Below, piece after piece: positions 44,915 to 57,968 of a stretch of 64,000 nucleotides of DNA. A program made the position numbers and the translations under genes. Source of the DNA: Cricetomys ansorgei (lineage: Eukaryota; Chordata; Mammalia; Rodentia; Nesomyidae); the NCBI GenBank assembly GCA_026225945.1, contig JAMJFZ010000874.1, forward strand, positions 1 to 64,000. The letters are read 5' to 3'. The notes under the pieces were generated by a model. That model searched no databases, was not told the DNA's origin, and worked only from the letters and a program-made list of their open reading frames with translations. The first letter of the stretch is position 1. The number at the start of each line of letters is the position of its first letter.

Positions 44915-46830
44915 GCCTGTCTCTCCTGTGTTATCCTTGTCACTAGCTAAGTGGTGCCCATGAGCACAGAGGGAAAGGCCATGGGACTGGTGGAGGTGTA
45001 TTCCCCCGTGACCTGGGACCCGCCTTCCATCCCCTATGTTCATCAGACTCCTGACATGCAGTCACTTCTCTCGGGAACTCACCTTCCTCTTCCATTGACA
45101 GTTGTTAGAGAAACAACATTCCGTGATTGCAGCTTCTGATTGCACAGACTGCAAAGACTGCCGGTTGAATGTGGACGCATATCTGGGTGGGAGAGTGGCT
45201 GCACTGGAACTTCACACCTGGTTCATCCAAAGCACAAAAAAGATCACAGATTTTTTTTATTTTGATTATGGGGCAATTAACTCGGGAGGAAGTAACCTGA
45301 AGAGAGTGTTGCTGGAGAATGTCCCTCATAGTCTCCGAGTTCATCAGTAGCCAAATGTAGTTCTCAACTACAATCTGTTTTCCTCAGAATAGGTGTAGGT
45401 GTTGCTTGAGAACTGCTTCCTAGCTCCTGGATGTTGTTCTGCCATGTGTCTATTAGGTCCTCTGTTAGGGAATCTGGGGGCCAGTAGGAACCCAAAGAAT
45501 TCCCACCAGCCTAGGCAATGGGTGTGACTGATTGTGAAAGGGTCCCTGTTATCTAGGGATCTCTGGGAAACTCGTTATGTACAACAGTCCTATTTGCATT
45601 TTGGGGGTCACTGCCTGGACCCAGGATATTCCCTGGTGCCTGAGGGAGACACCTTTTGGTCATATATGGAGAAACTTACAACTCCAGATAAACAATTAGA
45701 CAGGTCCCGTACTTCTCTCATACTTCTGTGTGAGAGCACCCGCACGGCTTGCATTCTATCAGAGCAGCAGTGAGGGAAGAGCTGAACCGCTTCAGCCCTC
45801 AGAAATGAGCATTGTGGGGTGCCAAGCATACTTCTACTTCACCTCAGCTGGCAGATTGCCCCAACCTTAGTGAAAGAATAAGGAGGATAGAAAGGAAGTT
45901 TCACTGCATATGCACGTGTCCTTGATATAGGATGAGAGAAAGGTGGAAATCTTCACAGCTGTCTTGAGGATGTCCCAAGCTTGGAGAGGACTAGCTGACA
46001 GTGAGTCAGACTAGGGTCTCTGCTCACGGTCTGCAAACTCAATCTCTCCAACCTTGGTTCTTTTATGCAAGAATCAAGAAACTAAGGACAGAGCAACCAA
46101 CTAAGGAACCACCAAACACCACCCATTCACCGAAGGCGCTCCGGCATATGTACCTCTCATACTCTAAGAAAAAGATCCCATAAACCCAAGGGACACACAG
46201 TCCCATGATCAAGCTACACGTGCTAAAACCTCTGCACCTAACCGAATCATAGCCATGGCATCATGCATTCCAAATCCAACTCAGAATCATACACCACAGC
46301 TGGGATGGGAGCATAAGCCTAGTCCAGGTGCCATTTTGTGTTTTTAAAGAATCCACAGTAAGGCAAACTCCTCCCAAGTATTCCAGTACAGCCCCCAGCT
46401 GCTGAGACAGTTTCCTGAGGTTGAGGAGCTGTGGTCTTGTTGCAGGAAGTATGTCATAAGCTGGATTGATTGACCCGAATCTCAGCCATGTCCCTGTGCT
46501 TTCTCTGCTGTCTGCTTTGGACTCCCAGACTGATGCCTCATCTGTCTCTCCTTACAGCTGGCCATTTCTGAGGCTGTGCCTGCCATTAAGGCTGTGCTCT
46601 TTTTCCCATAATGCCATATTGTCTCCGTCAACTCTTCCCCGAGTAGGTTGTTTTTGGTCATTTTCTTTTTTTCCCAGTCCCCAAAGTACAACTCATCGAA
46701 ATTCCTTTCTCACTCTGTATCTTCTGATCATTTCTCCAAGGGAACGGGCAGTCTACCTCCATGAACTCTCTCATTCTCAGATCACTGGGTTTCCTTCTGT
46801 TTTAAGGTAATGTAGATTCTAAAAGTATCT
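44915..46830. other. U4 downstream flank, no gene recognised
   Basis: Counterpart of 781-2700 and nearly identical to it. Confidence 0.5.
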
Positions 46831-47165
46831 CATAGATACCTCTATCATCAATAAATCTTGGTCTATGTAACAGAATGGCATTCAACCTTAAATGTGAAAG
46901 GAAAATAATCCACTGCAGCCCACGATGATTTGTACAGATTACCCTGTCCCATTTCCTTAGGCTGGAATTTACAGTCAGTAGAAAACTCCCTGGGTCAGAA
47001 GATATAACTTATATAGTACCCACTAGCATACCAAAAAGTTTCCTGATATGGCTGGTTAGAACCAGATTCATTAGTTCAAATTAGAAGAGGACTGCTGCTT
47101 TAAAAAAAATGCAAAATGTGGGTGACCTGAGATCCTGCTCCCCGTTTTCATTCCTAGGGTAATCC

Positions 47166-47294
47166 TGGATAGTGACTGTAATGTCAGCCAATGCAGGGTC
47201 TTTGATTATTCTATTTCCACTAATTCCTGTGGGCACTTTTATCCTTAACCTATTAATCCGAGCCATAAAGATGATGGTTATCAGATCCCAATAG
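47166..47294 (+). pseudogene. env: Gammaretrovirus-like env TM remnant (U4)
   Basis: Same hydrophobic anchor plus basic tail as at 3034-3162. Confidence 0.55.
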
Positions 47295-47530
47295 ATCTCA
47301 GTCTCCAGGATGAAGGACTTGACTCAGGAGAGAATCCAAGGGTTGGATGTGAGGACCAGAGCCCCGTAGTGGTGGCCGCACTGTCCTTGCCCCTCTGCTT
47401 ACCTTTCATTCCTAGCTTTCCCAGAAGCCCTTTGTTTTCTGGAGACATTTAAAGAACCAATCCAGAATTCAGATCCTGATCAATCTGAGAGATCCCTTAG
47501 ACACTGCCTGTTTCCTTTCAAAGGCCCACA

Positions 47531-47918
47531 TGTTGTGGTATGTTTAGTTGTGGATAATAATTTAGTTAAGATTAGTCTCTTACTTGTTTACACCTCTCTG
47601 CCATCCCCAGCTTCCACCCTCCACAGGAGGTTCCTGTTAGTTGTTGATTGTGGTCTGTGTGAAACCGGAAGAAAACACCTGGGGATCGAGGGGTGGAGCA
47701 AGGAGGGAGTGGGGAGTAGGAGGTGAAGGAGGAGTAAGATCGGAAGGACAAAGGAGAACGGAGAGGAGAGGATGGGTGAAGAGGCCTTGGAGTGAGCTCT
47801 CAGCCTAGCTGCCTGGGTATAGAATTCCATGAGATTTGACATGGTTTGTGATTAATAAAAAGCATTGGAAAATTCAACGTCTGGACTCTCCATTAAGCGC
47901 CATAATGTTATTTTAACA
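47531..47918 (+). repeat. ERVK 5' LTR (U4)
   Basis: 388 bp, nearly identical to the U1 5' LTR. Confidence 0.9.
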
Positions 47919-48335
47919 CTTGGCTCATCAACGCGTGGCAAGGACACACGAGCACAAAGAAGAAAAGAAGAAAGAAGACAAACTAAAAAAGACAGACAAG
48001 GCAGGACAAGAGAGTCCAGACACAGAGTCTACAAAGAACTGACAGACAACACGGAACAGCGAGAGGCAAGGCAGAAAAAAGAAGAAAAGAAGAAAGAAGA
48101 CACAGGAAAGATAAAGTAAGTTACAGGATAAAGAAATAAAGAAGGAGTAGGGCCTCCTATGGAAAGAGGAGAGCTAAAGAGAAAGAGACAGAATTAAAGA
48201 AAAAATGCACACAGTTGCGGGTTAATAAAGTTTCAGGAGAAGGTAATAAAGAGAATGCTCTTTGAGAAGTGGGAGCCAAAGAAAGACAGAAATCATAAAA
48301 GAAAATTACACAGAAGTCTCCTAAGGAAGTAGAGG

Positions 48336-49229
48336 ATGAGTAAGAATGGAAAAGAAAATTTTTCCATGTTAAAAATGGAAAATATTATGACACAGGGCAC
48401 TTGGGCTCTGTATACTTTTGTTAAGGATGCCACAGGAATGAAAACAGTAGATGAAGAGATAAATACTTCAACTGAATCTAGCATAATACAGATGATGGTT
48501 TTTGTTATTTTGGTATTTCACCTGGTATTATCAATAGCCTTCATGGCATACTGTGCTCTTTCAAGGAAAACTGTCAGTGCCGAAGGAAAAGGGAAATCTC
48601 CTAGCCCTTTACAGGACATTGACTTAGATACAGGAGATAAATTCAGAGCAAAATCAGAAAATTTTAAAATGATGGAAAGAAAAGCAGAATCTACTTGCTT
48701 CCATCAAGAAGCAGCCTTAAAAGAAATAGGTGAGAAGTGGACTGCGAAAATGCAAACTTTGGTGGCAAAACTGGAACACTTGATGGAAGGAAGTAAAAGC
48801 CTATCTCAGTCAGAGAATTCAGAGCCTACTGCTCCACCTTATAGGGCAATGTGGCAGCCAAAGATTTTAAGAAAACCAGCTATGGTTTATCCAGTAACTA
48901 TAAACAGGATGCAGGGCTATGATGAACTTGGATGGCAATCTACAGAAATGCTAGATTTAAAGAGATTTAAAGAGGCAATGGTAGCCTATGGAATGCACTC
49001 TTCTTATGTAAAACAGATATTGAACAACTGGGCTGTTCAACACCGAGTCATTCCTCAAGATTGGAGGGACTTGTCAAAAGCTGTATTAGAAGCCGGTCCT
49101 CAGTTACAACTGCTGACATGGTGGAGAGAAGAAGCTTTGGCAATAGGACAACATAACCGAGCTAGAGGCATTAATATTTTCAAAGATCAGTTGATAGGTG
49201 AAGATCAATATGCTGAGTTGGAAGTGTAG
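48336..49229 (+). pseudogene. gag: ERVK gag, N-terminal part (U4)
   Basis: 297-codon frame with the N-terminal hydrophobic segment and capsid start. It lacks the 6-bp insertion of U1. Ends at the shared TAG. Confidence 0.8.
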
Positions 49230-49791
49230 ATTCAGTTTGATGATAATATTTTGGATTAATATTGTACAGCGGCCTTAAATGCTTGGGATAAAGTTGAAGA
49301 GCCAGGAAAAAAGTCTGAGTCATTTTCTAAGATCATGCAAGGCCCTAATGAGCCATTCACTGATTTTTCACAGAGATTGACTTCTGCTGACCATAAAACA
49401 ATTTCAGACTCAGAAGCAAGGGAAGTGTTAACTAAATCTCTGGCATTTGAAAATGCTAATTCAGAATGCCAAAAGGCAATAAGGCCTTTAAAAACAGCTT
49501 CCTTGGTCAATTGATTAAAATTACTACTGATATTGGATCCAATGCTTACAATGCCACTTTGATTGGACAAGCAAGATTGTTCAAGGTCTTCAAAATCAAA
49601 AGGTCAGATGTTTTGGCTGTGGAAAGTCAGGTCATTTTTAAAAGGACCATAGACAATCGCATCCTAGAAATAATGTTTTCTCTGATAAGTCAGGAAGAAA
49701 TCCTCAGTTTCCTGGAATATGTAGAAGGTATGGAAAAGGTAGACATTGGACTAATGAATGTCAATCTGTACCAGATATTCAAGGTAATTCT
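49230..49791 (+). pseudogene. gag: ERVK gag remainder: capsid C-terminal domain and zinc knuckles, decayed (U4)
   Basis: Same broken order as U1. The 120-codon frame at 49466-49828 is open here only because one stop is changed, and it reads across the knuckles out of frame. Confidence 0.72.
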
Positions 49792-50559
49792 TTGCTGTGG
49801 GGAAAACCTTCTAGGGAGACTGGCTTAAGTGCCTATCACAGAAAAAACAAGCCAACAATTTCTTACCAGGAATGGATTAACTCACCCTCAGAGAGATTAA
49901 AACATGTAGAGCTCGTTGCTAAAGACAGTAATGCTCTAGACTTTACTATCAAGGACAGAGCTGATAAAACAGGTGAATTGAAAAGTACTGAAAAACAGGT
50001 ATTTTGGCAAGCAAGTAGAAATGATCAGAGACCTAAGTTAAAAGTACGGATACATGGAATTTTGATTGAGGGATTGTTAGACACGGGAGCCGATGTAACA
50101 GTCATTTCAAAAGACTCCTGGAATCCAACCTGGCCTCTTCAAGAGGTAACTACTCAGCTCTTCGGAACCGGAACATTTTCTCAGTTAAAAGAGAATATAA
50201 CAGGTGTAAAATGCATAGGACCAGAAAGTGAAATAGGAAATATAAGACAATATGTGGCAGATCTAGCTATAAGTTTATGGGGAAGAGACCTATTAAAACA
50301 ATGGAATGTACAGATTAACATTCCTTTAATTTTAGAGACAACCTGTAAGATTCGAGATGGTATTGATAAAGATATTAAAAAATGTTATCAAAAACAATCA
50401 CAGGCTGTCCAGGTTGTCCATAAGCAGGACAGAACAGATACTGATAATAATTCTCAGCCTGTTAAAAGGTATCAGTGGAAAGTCATTCCCCAAGAATTCG
50501 CAGATAGTACAACATTATGTCAATATTTTGTACAAAAGCCATTGAAAATTAACATCTGA
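49792..50559 (+). pseudogene. pro: ERVK protease frame (U4), 255 codons
   Basis: DTGA active-site motif and GRDLL present; same length as U1. Confidence 0.82.
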
Positions 50560-50886
50560 TTTGACGAACCTACCATTGGGTTAACTACTCAAGAGTTAAA
50601 TAATTCATTTCAAGCATTGAACGGTGATTCAGATTTAAACAGATGTAAAAGTTTAACAACAGCAGAAAAGGCTTTAACTCAGGAAGAAAGCAGATTACAG
50701 AATGCATATGTAAATTACCTAGATCTCAAGCTTGATTGTATGCTTTCTGATAATTCCTCTACTGAGCAAAATGAAGACAATATTTTAAAATGGATCATTG
50801 CACAAAGTGACTCAGAAAGCTTGGGCAGAATCTACACTGCTTGTGTTAGAATTTTCTCTCAGCAGCCACTTGGCTATGGTTGTTAA
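50560..50886 (+). pseudogene. pol: ERVK reverse transcriptase thumb/connection remnant (U4)
   Basis: Same in-frame remnant as in U1. Confidence 0.6.
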
Positions 50887-52305
50887 ATAACAAGCCTGGC
50901 TATGTTCAGGAGTTTGGACCAAGAATTCAGCCAACTGGTCCTGGTCCTCCAGGGAATTGGTATTTGGTTTTATTTGATTGACAAAAAAAGATTTATTTTA
51001 TCTGTATTTGGAAGTTTGTTTATGATTAATGTTGGAAAAAAGTTCGAAACGTCCCGGATTTGTCATGGACTACAAAACCCATAAGGCATTGCAGTGGCTG
51101 GCTGTTACTGTTATCAGCCACAGCTACAACTCCCGAGACTGGCATGATCAATGAGTGTCCAGCAAGAAAAAGACAAATTATTGGATTTTTAATTATACAT
51201 AATAAATAAAACTTCAGCTAAAACTTAAAAAAGAAAGGGGTATAGGATATAGCTATAATTGGCTATTTTCAACTTGAATTAAAAAAATTAATTTTAAAAG
51301 ATAATGTTTAAATATTTTGCTCAAATAATAATAGCCTGGGGTGTGGACATTCCACCCCATGTCGGGGAAAGGTTGTGTTTTTGTCTTTTCAGAAATGAGA
51401 CATCCTACTGATGAAAGTATCGAGAGACCACTGGGCTGAAGAGAGACATCAGAGTATCAGGGTTACTGTCCAGCCTTCAACCTCAAAATGGATCATTGAA
51501 GGCCTTCCTAGCTGCCTTGCTCCTGTGCTGCTTATAAACCAGAGGCCATGGATTACAAAAAAAATTGAATTCCCCACCTAAATACAGATGCTGGCAGTCA
51601 GAGACGGGATATGAGGAATATGACATAAAACCAACCTAAGGCAGGCTGCTGATCATGCTATCAGTAACCCAGAGACAGGTCAGATTTATTGTTCATTATT
51701 TCTCTCCTAAGACAGACGCAGTCATGTTGAAAAGGGGGAAATTTGGGAAGCTATTGGCTTCATATCTTGTCCTCTGAAATCATCTTGGAGATGACTCTGC
51801 AGCTGAAAAGGGAGCCTGTTTTGAAAACTGAGGCAGCTCACCCAGTGCTCAACTGTGATACAGATGCAAATACCTGCCTACAGGGAGTCTGTTTCTGCCA
51901 AACAGACCAGTGAAAATTGAGGCAGCTTCCACAGTCCTCAACTGTGATGATGCAGATGCAGATACCTGCTGATTCTTACCACACTGTCTTCTGCTACCTC
52001 TGATTCTCTTCAAAGACATTTGAATTGCACAAACATTTTGCTAAACATTGAACTTTTATGAACAATGGGTGAGGTTTTATGAACAATTGGTGAACTTTTA
52101 TGAACAGTTGGTGAACTTTTATGAACAATTGGTGAATTTTGGAATTGATACTTGATGTTATGGGACACTTGCAGTCACAAAGACTTTTGAACTGCATGAG
52201 CAGTCTGCTGAACTTTGGATTTGATATTTGATAGACTATATCTTTATGTCTTAGCTTCATTTGATTGAGTCAATATTGTTCTTATTTTAAACAAAAGGTG
52301 TGAGA
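50887..52305. other. ERVK 3' internal region (U4)
   Basis: Non-coding. 21-bp repeats at 52050-52133. Confidence 0.6.
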
Positions 52306-52700
52306 TGTTGTGGTATATTTAGTTGTGGGTAATAATTTAGTTAAGATTAGTCTCTTACTTGTTTACACCTCTGTGCCATCGCCAGCTTCCACCCCCCACA
52401 GGAGGTTCCTGTTATTTGTTGACTGAGGGTCTGTGTGAAAACAGGAAGAAAACACCTGGGGATCGGATTGAGGGGTGGAGCAAGGAGGGAGTGGGGAGTA
52501 GGAGGAGGAGGAGAAATAGGAGTGGAATGACAAAGGAGAACAGAGAGGAGAGGATGGGTGAAGAGGCCTTGGAGTGAGTTCTCGACCTAGCTGTCCAGGT
52601 AGAGAATTCCCTGAGCTTTGACATGGTTTGTGATTAATAAAAACCATTGGAAATTTCAATGTCTGGATTCTTCATTAAGCACGATAACTTTATTTTACCA
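52306..52700 (+). repeat. ERVK 3' LTR (U4)
   Basis: 395 bp, essentially the U1 3' LTR. Confidence 0.9.
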
Positions 52701-52840
52701 CCCACATGCCTGTAGCTGGTTGTGGCCGTCTTGACAATGGGTTGGACCCTGCGTGCATGTTTGCTCTGCAGAATAAAAGTGCTCTTGCTTCTTGCATACC
52801 TGTTTTCAGTGTTCTCTGTGGGGTGATTCTACACCAGACA

Positions 52841-55168
52841 GGATGTATAAACATTCAAAGGTAACATCCAAGGCATTCTAGAATTAATACAGTTCTGAAG
52901 GCAGAAGACGTCACTCATAATGGATGCTGATATGGTTGGGCTGCCACAGGAGGGCCTTTCAATTACAAATTTGACTAAATCTTAGTCTTCATTAGAATTG
53001 ATTCAGAAATCCTTTCTGTATAGTTTTTTTTAACTTTTTATTCTTTGTATGCTAAATTAGCAGGAGCACAGCCTGCAAGCTTAAGTGTCCATCCAAAAAG
53101 AATTTTCCCCTAACCTGCTGAACTTGGCATTACATCCTCAGTCTGTGTCAGTCCCAACACATTTCCACTCAGTTGCCAGGTTCCATCACCATCAACAGCC
53201 ATGAACACTGTCCAACGCCAAGCCTGACCAAAGTGGTCCTGCATAAGCAGTAACCCTGATCTGGCTGAAAGCAGGTTACAGCCAGTTTCTTCAGACTGAA
53301 TTTCCTCGGGTCTCCCCCATTGCCTCCTGGCTGGAGGGTGTGCTATGGACCAGCATTCCAGTCTGCTACAAAGCAGCTTTCACTCTACTCTTCCCAGGTG
53401 GTCCTGCTGACCCTCTGCATTGAAACACACGGTGCCGACACCTAAGAAACCAATTGACAGGCTGCTTTCTCCCCAGCTACTCACTCTCCTCATCGTCTTG
53501 CTGTTTTGCCCATGATCTCTCTCTCTTCTTCTTTGCCCACCTCCTGTCTTGTAAGCATCTGCACTTATCCACATGGACGAGGTCACCTGACATGGCCAGT
53601 TGAGGAATTAACAGCAAGCCTGGGTGGGAGGGTCCACAGCAAAATGAAACGCTGTGGCAATATTTCCTGAGAGCAGTCAGACTGTTTACACCTTTTTCAG
53701 AAGCAGATAATAGTGGTCACTGCCGGGACTGATACAGTTGTAGATGCCGGGATACAATGATGCTCACAAGCTCTATCAGGGTCTATAGGATGAATTTCCT
53801 CTTTTCCTATCAAGCATTTATGTTTCTTTAACTACTAAGGAACACACAGAGAAACAAAACGTGGCCTGAGCATTTCATGTCAGAGGGAGTGCCCCAAGTC
53901 TCTTGGGAACTGAAAGGCCCACGGGACCCAGGTGTCATGGACTCTAACCTGAAACACCTGTGACAGAGGCCTCTCATGGAGCTAAGCTGGGCAAACTCCA
54001 GGGTTTGCTGCAGCTTCCTGATCCATCTTTGCTCTCAGATTCTCTCTATCTCTCTCTGTGTCTCTCTCTCTCTCTTTCTGTGTCTCTGTCTCTCTACTGC
54101 TCCTCCTGTTCACCAAGTCAATGAGCTGGCCATGTTGAGACTCTGCTCTGGAGTCTTCGAATTGCCTCTGGCTCTTCTCTCTCTCCTGTCTACCAGAAAA
54201 GTATTCATTTTAATCACACCATGGAGCCATTGGTCATGTGATGTGTTTATCCAGGAACCACGAGCAGAGTGAGTAGAAGATCTGTGACCACAGAAAAGGC
54301 ATGGAGGTGGGGTTGAGCAATGAAGCAAAGGATGCTGTACTGGAGAAGGAATGAGACCCTGATAGAAAGGACTAAAGCCACATCCCTGCTCACCGACCAC
54401 TGTGACCCTCCAGTGCTTTCCAAATCCCCAACCTCCCTTCTGTTACAGTGCTCACTGAAGGGCAGTCAGGCCATAAGGCACGAGTACTGGCAGTTAATGA
54501 ATTTCACTTTTTATTCTGTTATGAGGTTGGAAGAGGACCCACAGTTACAACAAGGCAGGGTGCTATCCACAGTTCTTGGTAACTCAACCAACAGGAATTC
54601 TATTGTCTTCATTGAGGGTCTGGATGGTCTTCAGAGATTGAGACTTCTGAGGGAGACTGGTGCCTTCTGGGAGAGTGTCATGTATCAGGTGTGGTACTGG
54701 CGATGGAGAGCTCCTGTAGAAACTACTCTGCAGGATTATCACTGTTGATTGGGCCAACTCTAGTTACCCAAGAGAATTGGCAGTTCTGAATTTGATACAC
54801 AGGAATTGGGAGGCACACCAGAGACGTCCAGAACTCTGGAGACATAAGGTACAGGCCAAGACAGAGGTAGCAGTGCACAATCACAGGAGGGCCTGAAATA
54901 ACAGACATAGAATCTGTAAGCATACCGCCATCCCTCTTCTTGATTCTAAAGATGCTGGACTTAATTCTGAACAACTCCCCAGATCTCACAGAGACAGATC
55001 CTTCTGAAGTATGGGAAATGCTACTTGTCTGCTGTTGGTGAAGGTGTGGGTAGTGAGCAGTCTTGTAATCTTTCTATCCTTTCATTGGGTATCAGGAATG
55101 AGTATGATACAGATTCAACTAACTGGGAGGAAATAAGATGTAATGAGTAAAACAGAGGCGGGGGGAGG
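52841..55168. other. U4 flank between the retroviral block and the inverted exon relic
   Basis: Counterpart of 8716-11039. Microsatellite at 54039-54096 and the 142-codon frame at 54320-54748, identical in translation to U1. Confidence 0.5.
54039..54096. repeat. CT-rich microsatellite, U4
   Basis: Equivalent of the U1 tract, about 2 bp longer. Confidence 0.85.
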
Positions 55169-55440
55169 AGACAGGGATCTTGTCTCTTTGTGGCCCCCAA
55201 GCCCAGGAAACAGGGCAGTGCTTTCCCGTGAGCAAAAAACAACCATGGTCCACAAAGTCCTGGCAAATCCTGCATTTTCAGCATCAGATGCAGACAGCTT
55301 CTCCAGATCTTCCTCAGATCCCTATTTATAGTCTCTGGGAAACTGCTCTCGAGTTGCTCTGGACCTCCCTCTTCAGGGGTCCACATCCTCCTGCAGGAAG
55401 GCCTTGATTCCCCAGTCACTCCATGGTCTGATGCAATGAC
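55169..55440 (-). pseudogene. Inverted, decayed copy of gene exon 4, U4
   Basis: As in U1, including the same 19-bp loss. Confidence 0.8.
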
Positions 55441-56564
55441 CCGTAAGGGACAGAGAAATAGGATGAGTTGCATTTGATATCAAAAAAGTGTTCCTCTGAG
55501 TCTTTCTCAGGAAGTTTTCCTGCCAACTACCCAGATGGACTCTGATTCATGGGTTTTTGGGAAACCTGAAAGCCTGGATGCCGAGGCCCTCCATGGTGCT
55601 TCTATCTGAGCCCTATCAAAACCTACACATCCTCACTGGGACAAGGAGAAGTGTCCTCTCCTCTATAAAATATGTCAGTAGATAGGGATGGCTTTCTATG
55701 GTACAGTCCCCATTCAGGAATTTTCCCCATTCCCAGCTCAGAGCATGAATCACTCTCAGTCCTTGAGAACCATGGCTGAAATCTGTGATCCCAGAATGCT
55801 GAGGAGAGCTCGCTCATCCCATGACATGTCCTGATGTGGTACCGAGAAGAGCAGTTCAGACTAGAATCGAGAAGATAGGGCAGATCTTTTCCTCCCAGGA
55901 CAAATTACCATGAATTGATACCTATGGTATTCCCTACTTCCTGATTCCCATTCTCTTTTGCCCTTGCTGGAGTGGCTGCCAAACTTCCAGTCTGTTCTCT
56001 TGGTCTCCAAACAAAAGCAAACTTGAGTGCATTGACTACACTCATGGAAGAAGAATCCCTTTCTGACCGGAGTAGACACTTGCTTCTAAAACAAGATAGG
56101 CCAGCATTGTGAGGCATGCTCAGGACAATCACTAGCTTGATTCCTGCCTCAGTTACATACAAAGAGCTGCTCCCCAATCCCAAGAAAGAAATAAAAGCCT
56201 GCATGGATTATGGTAAGGACTCACTTCAGTCATCCTTGCAAGCAGGGATTTGATCTCAGGAGTGACTGCTGTGCCTGTTACTTTTGGGTAAATGCTGAGT
56301 TCTAGGCCAACCCTGGGCTAGCTACTGTGATCAGGTCCAAAGCATCAAACACAAGCTGAAACTGTATTCCAATGACTGGGCAGATGGAGGGAGACATCAG
56401 CAGATATTCAAGTCCAGCTTGAGATGGACAGTGAGGCCTACAATAATTTGTCCTCCAATTTTTAGCGGGTAAATGAAAAGGAACAGGATCTGGTGTGGCA
56501 GCAGGACACAAAGAGAATGTGGTAAGGAGGGAAGGGACAGCAGTCAAGATCTGGAAAGAAGGAC

Positions 56565-56670
56565 TCATGCCCATAATCCCAGCAGTGGTTAGGTGCAGCC
56601 CAGAGCAGAGGAAGTCCAAGGTCATCCTTGGCTCCATTGTAGGTTCGAGGCCTCCCTGAGTGGCAATTCA
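56565..56670 (+). repeat. B4-like SINE fragment (U4)
   Basis: Equivalent of 12430-12540. Confidence 0.6.
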
Positions 56671-57211
56671 ACCTTCTTAAAACAGTTGGATGAATAATCC
56701 TGAGACATGTTGCCCAGGGCAGTTGACACACGCCTATAATCCTAAAGTCGGTGGACCACCTGTTTCACAAAATGAATGCCAGGGCCCCCAGGGATCAGAG
56801 TACTAGCCTGTTGCAGAAACAAAGAGAATGAGGCCTTCCTTATCAAAAGACACAAGAGCGGGGGCTCTCCCAAACTAATCTCCATGTTCCTTTCCGAGGT
56901 TTCTTCTCTACTGTGGTGTCAGGGAACCAAAGCTCTCTCTCTCCTGGTGGGAGCAGCAGGTCCGAGACGTGGAACACAAGGTTACTCTCATCTCTGGCTT
57001 CTAGAGTTCTGAGAACTGGTGGAGATGCAGGAGAGGTCCCAGGGAATCTTAGAAGGGATTGAATCAGACCCTCCCTTCCATGGTTTCTGAGGTGGGGCCT
57101 CCAAGGATAAACTGTAGTCTCTCAAGCTAAGTTTGTGATTTCATCTTGTGTGCTGAGGAACTTCACGTGTGCTTGCAATCGTTAGAAAAAATCAGGGGGA
57201 GATTTTTCCCT

Positions 57212-57347
57212 CTTTTGTGATAGCAGGCTTCCTTGTGTATATTAGGGGACCCTGGCACTCAGCATGTAGAACAGACTGGCCTTGAACTGAGAGATTTCCC
57301 CTTCCTCTGCCTGGCAGTGCTGGGATTAAAGGCATGAGCTAGATGGG
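57212..57347 (-). repeat. B1-type SINE, antisense (U4)
   Basis: Equivalent of 13084-13217. Confidence 0.8.
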
Positions 57348-57811
57348 ATTTCTTTTCACTCTCATTTTACACTTAAATACCACTCTGTCACTGTGTAGTT
57401 AATCCAAAATGATTAGAGAAACAGAATGTGGTCGTGGTCTTCAAACAGTGGGATTGGAAGAAACACTCACCAAAGTGCAAGGCATGTGGGGCTGGTGCTG
57501 GTCTGCCCTGATTGGACCAAGCCTGTAAACCATTCTACTGAACCCTTTTCTCCATAGGGTAGGGAATCTTTCTGTAAATTCGCATCTTCGTGAGAAACAT
57601 GCCTGATGCAATACAGATGATGTTGTTTCACTTAGAATATTGATTATTATATATCGACACTAGGTCTTGCTATGTGGCTTAAGAATTTTTCTTAATCTGA
57701 GCAAAACCTCCTGCTTCAGCCTCCTGAGAAGGGATTAAAAGTCCCTGCTAATCCTGGCTGACCACCCTCCACACCCAGGTAGGCGGGTCTGGATCAATGG
57801 GAACCAAGACC

Positions 57812-57821
57812 TTTATAAAGG
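57812..57821 (+). promoter_or_regulatory. TATA box of G4
   Basis: TTTATAAAGG in the same context as G1. Confidence 0.7.
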
Positions 57822-57968
57822 ACCAGAGAGCCAGATGATTCTCAGTCTCCCAGAAGTCCAGGGAGGTGAACAGACCTCTACCTGAAGAGTGCAGACTCTG
57901 AAGTGGCCATCAGAACATAGTGCACCCTGGTTCCAAGGCTTGTGGGGCACAGCGATCTCTGGAGAGAA

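Larger units (their letters stand above)
47531..52700 (+). mobile_element. ERVK provirus in U4
   Basis: LTRs at 47531-47918 and 52306-52700. CCCACA copies at 47525-47530 and 52701-52706. Same deletion and the same 3' LTR end mutation (TTTTACCA) as U1, which links U1 and U4 as recent copies. Confidence 0.92.
47311..52840 (+). mobile_element. Gammaretrovirus-like LTR remnant split by the ERVK (U4)
   Basis: Left part 47311-47530 and right part about 52707-52840. Confidence 0.6.
55441..57780. other. U4 upstream flank of G4, SINEs, otherwise unclassified
   Basis: B4-like SINE at about 56565-56670 and antisense B1 at about 57212-57347. No exon recognised. Confidence 0.5.
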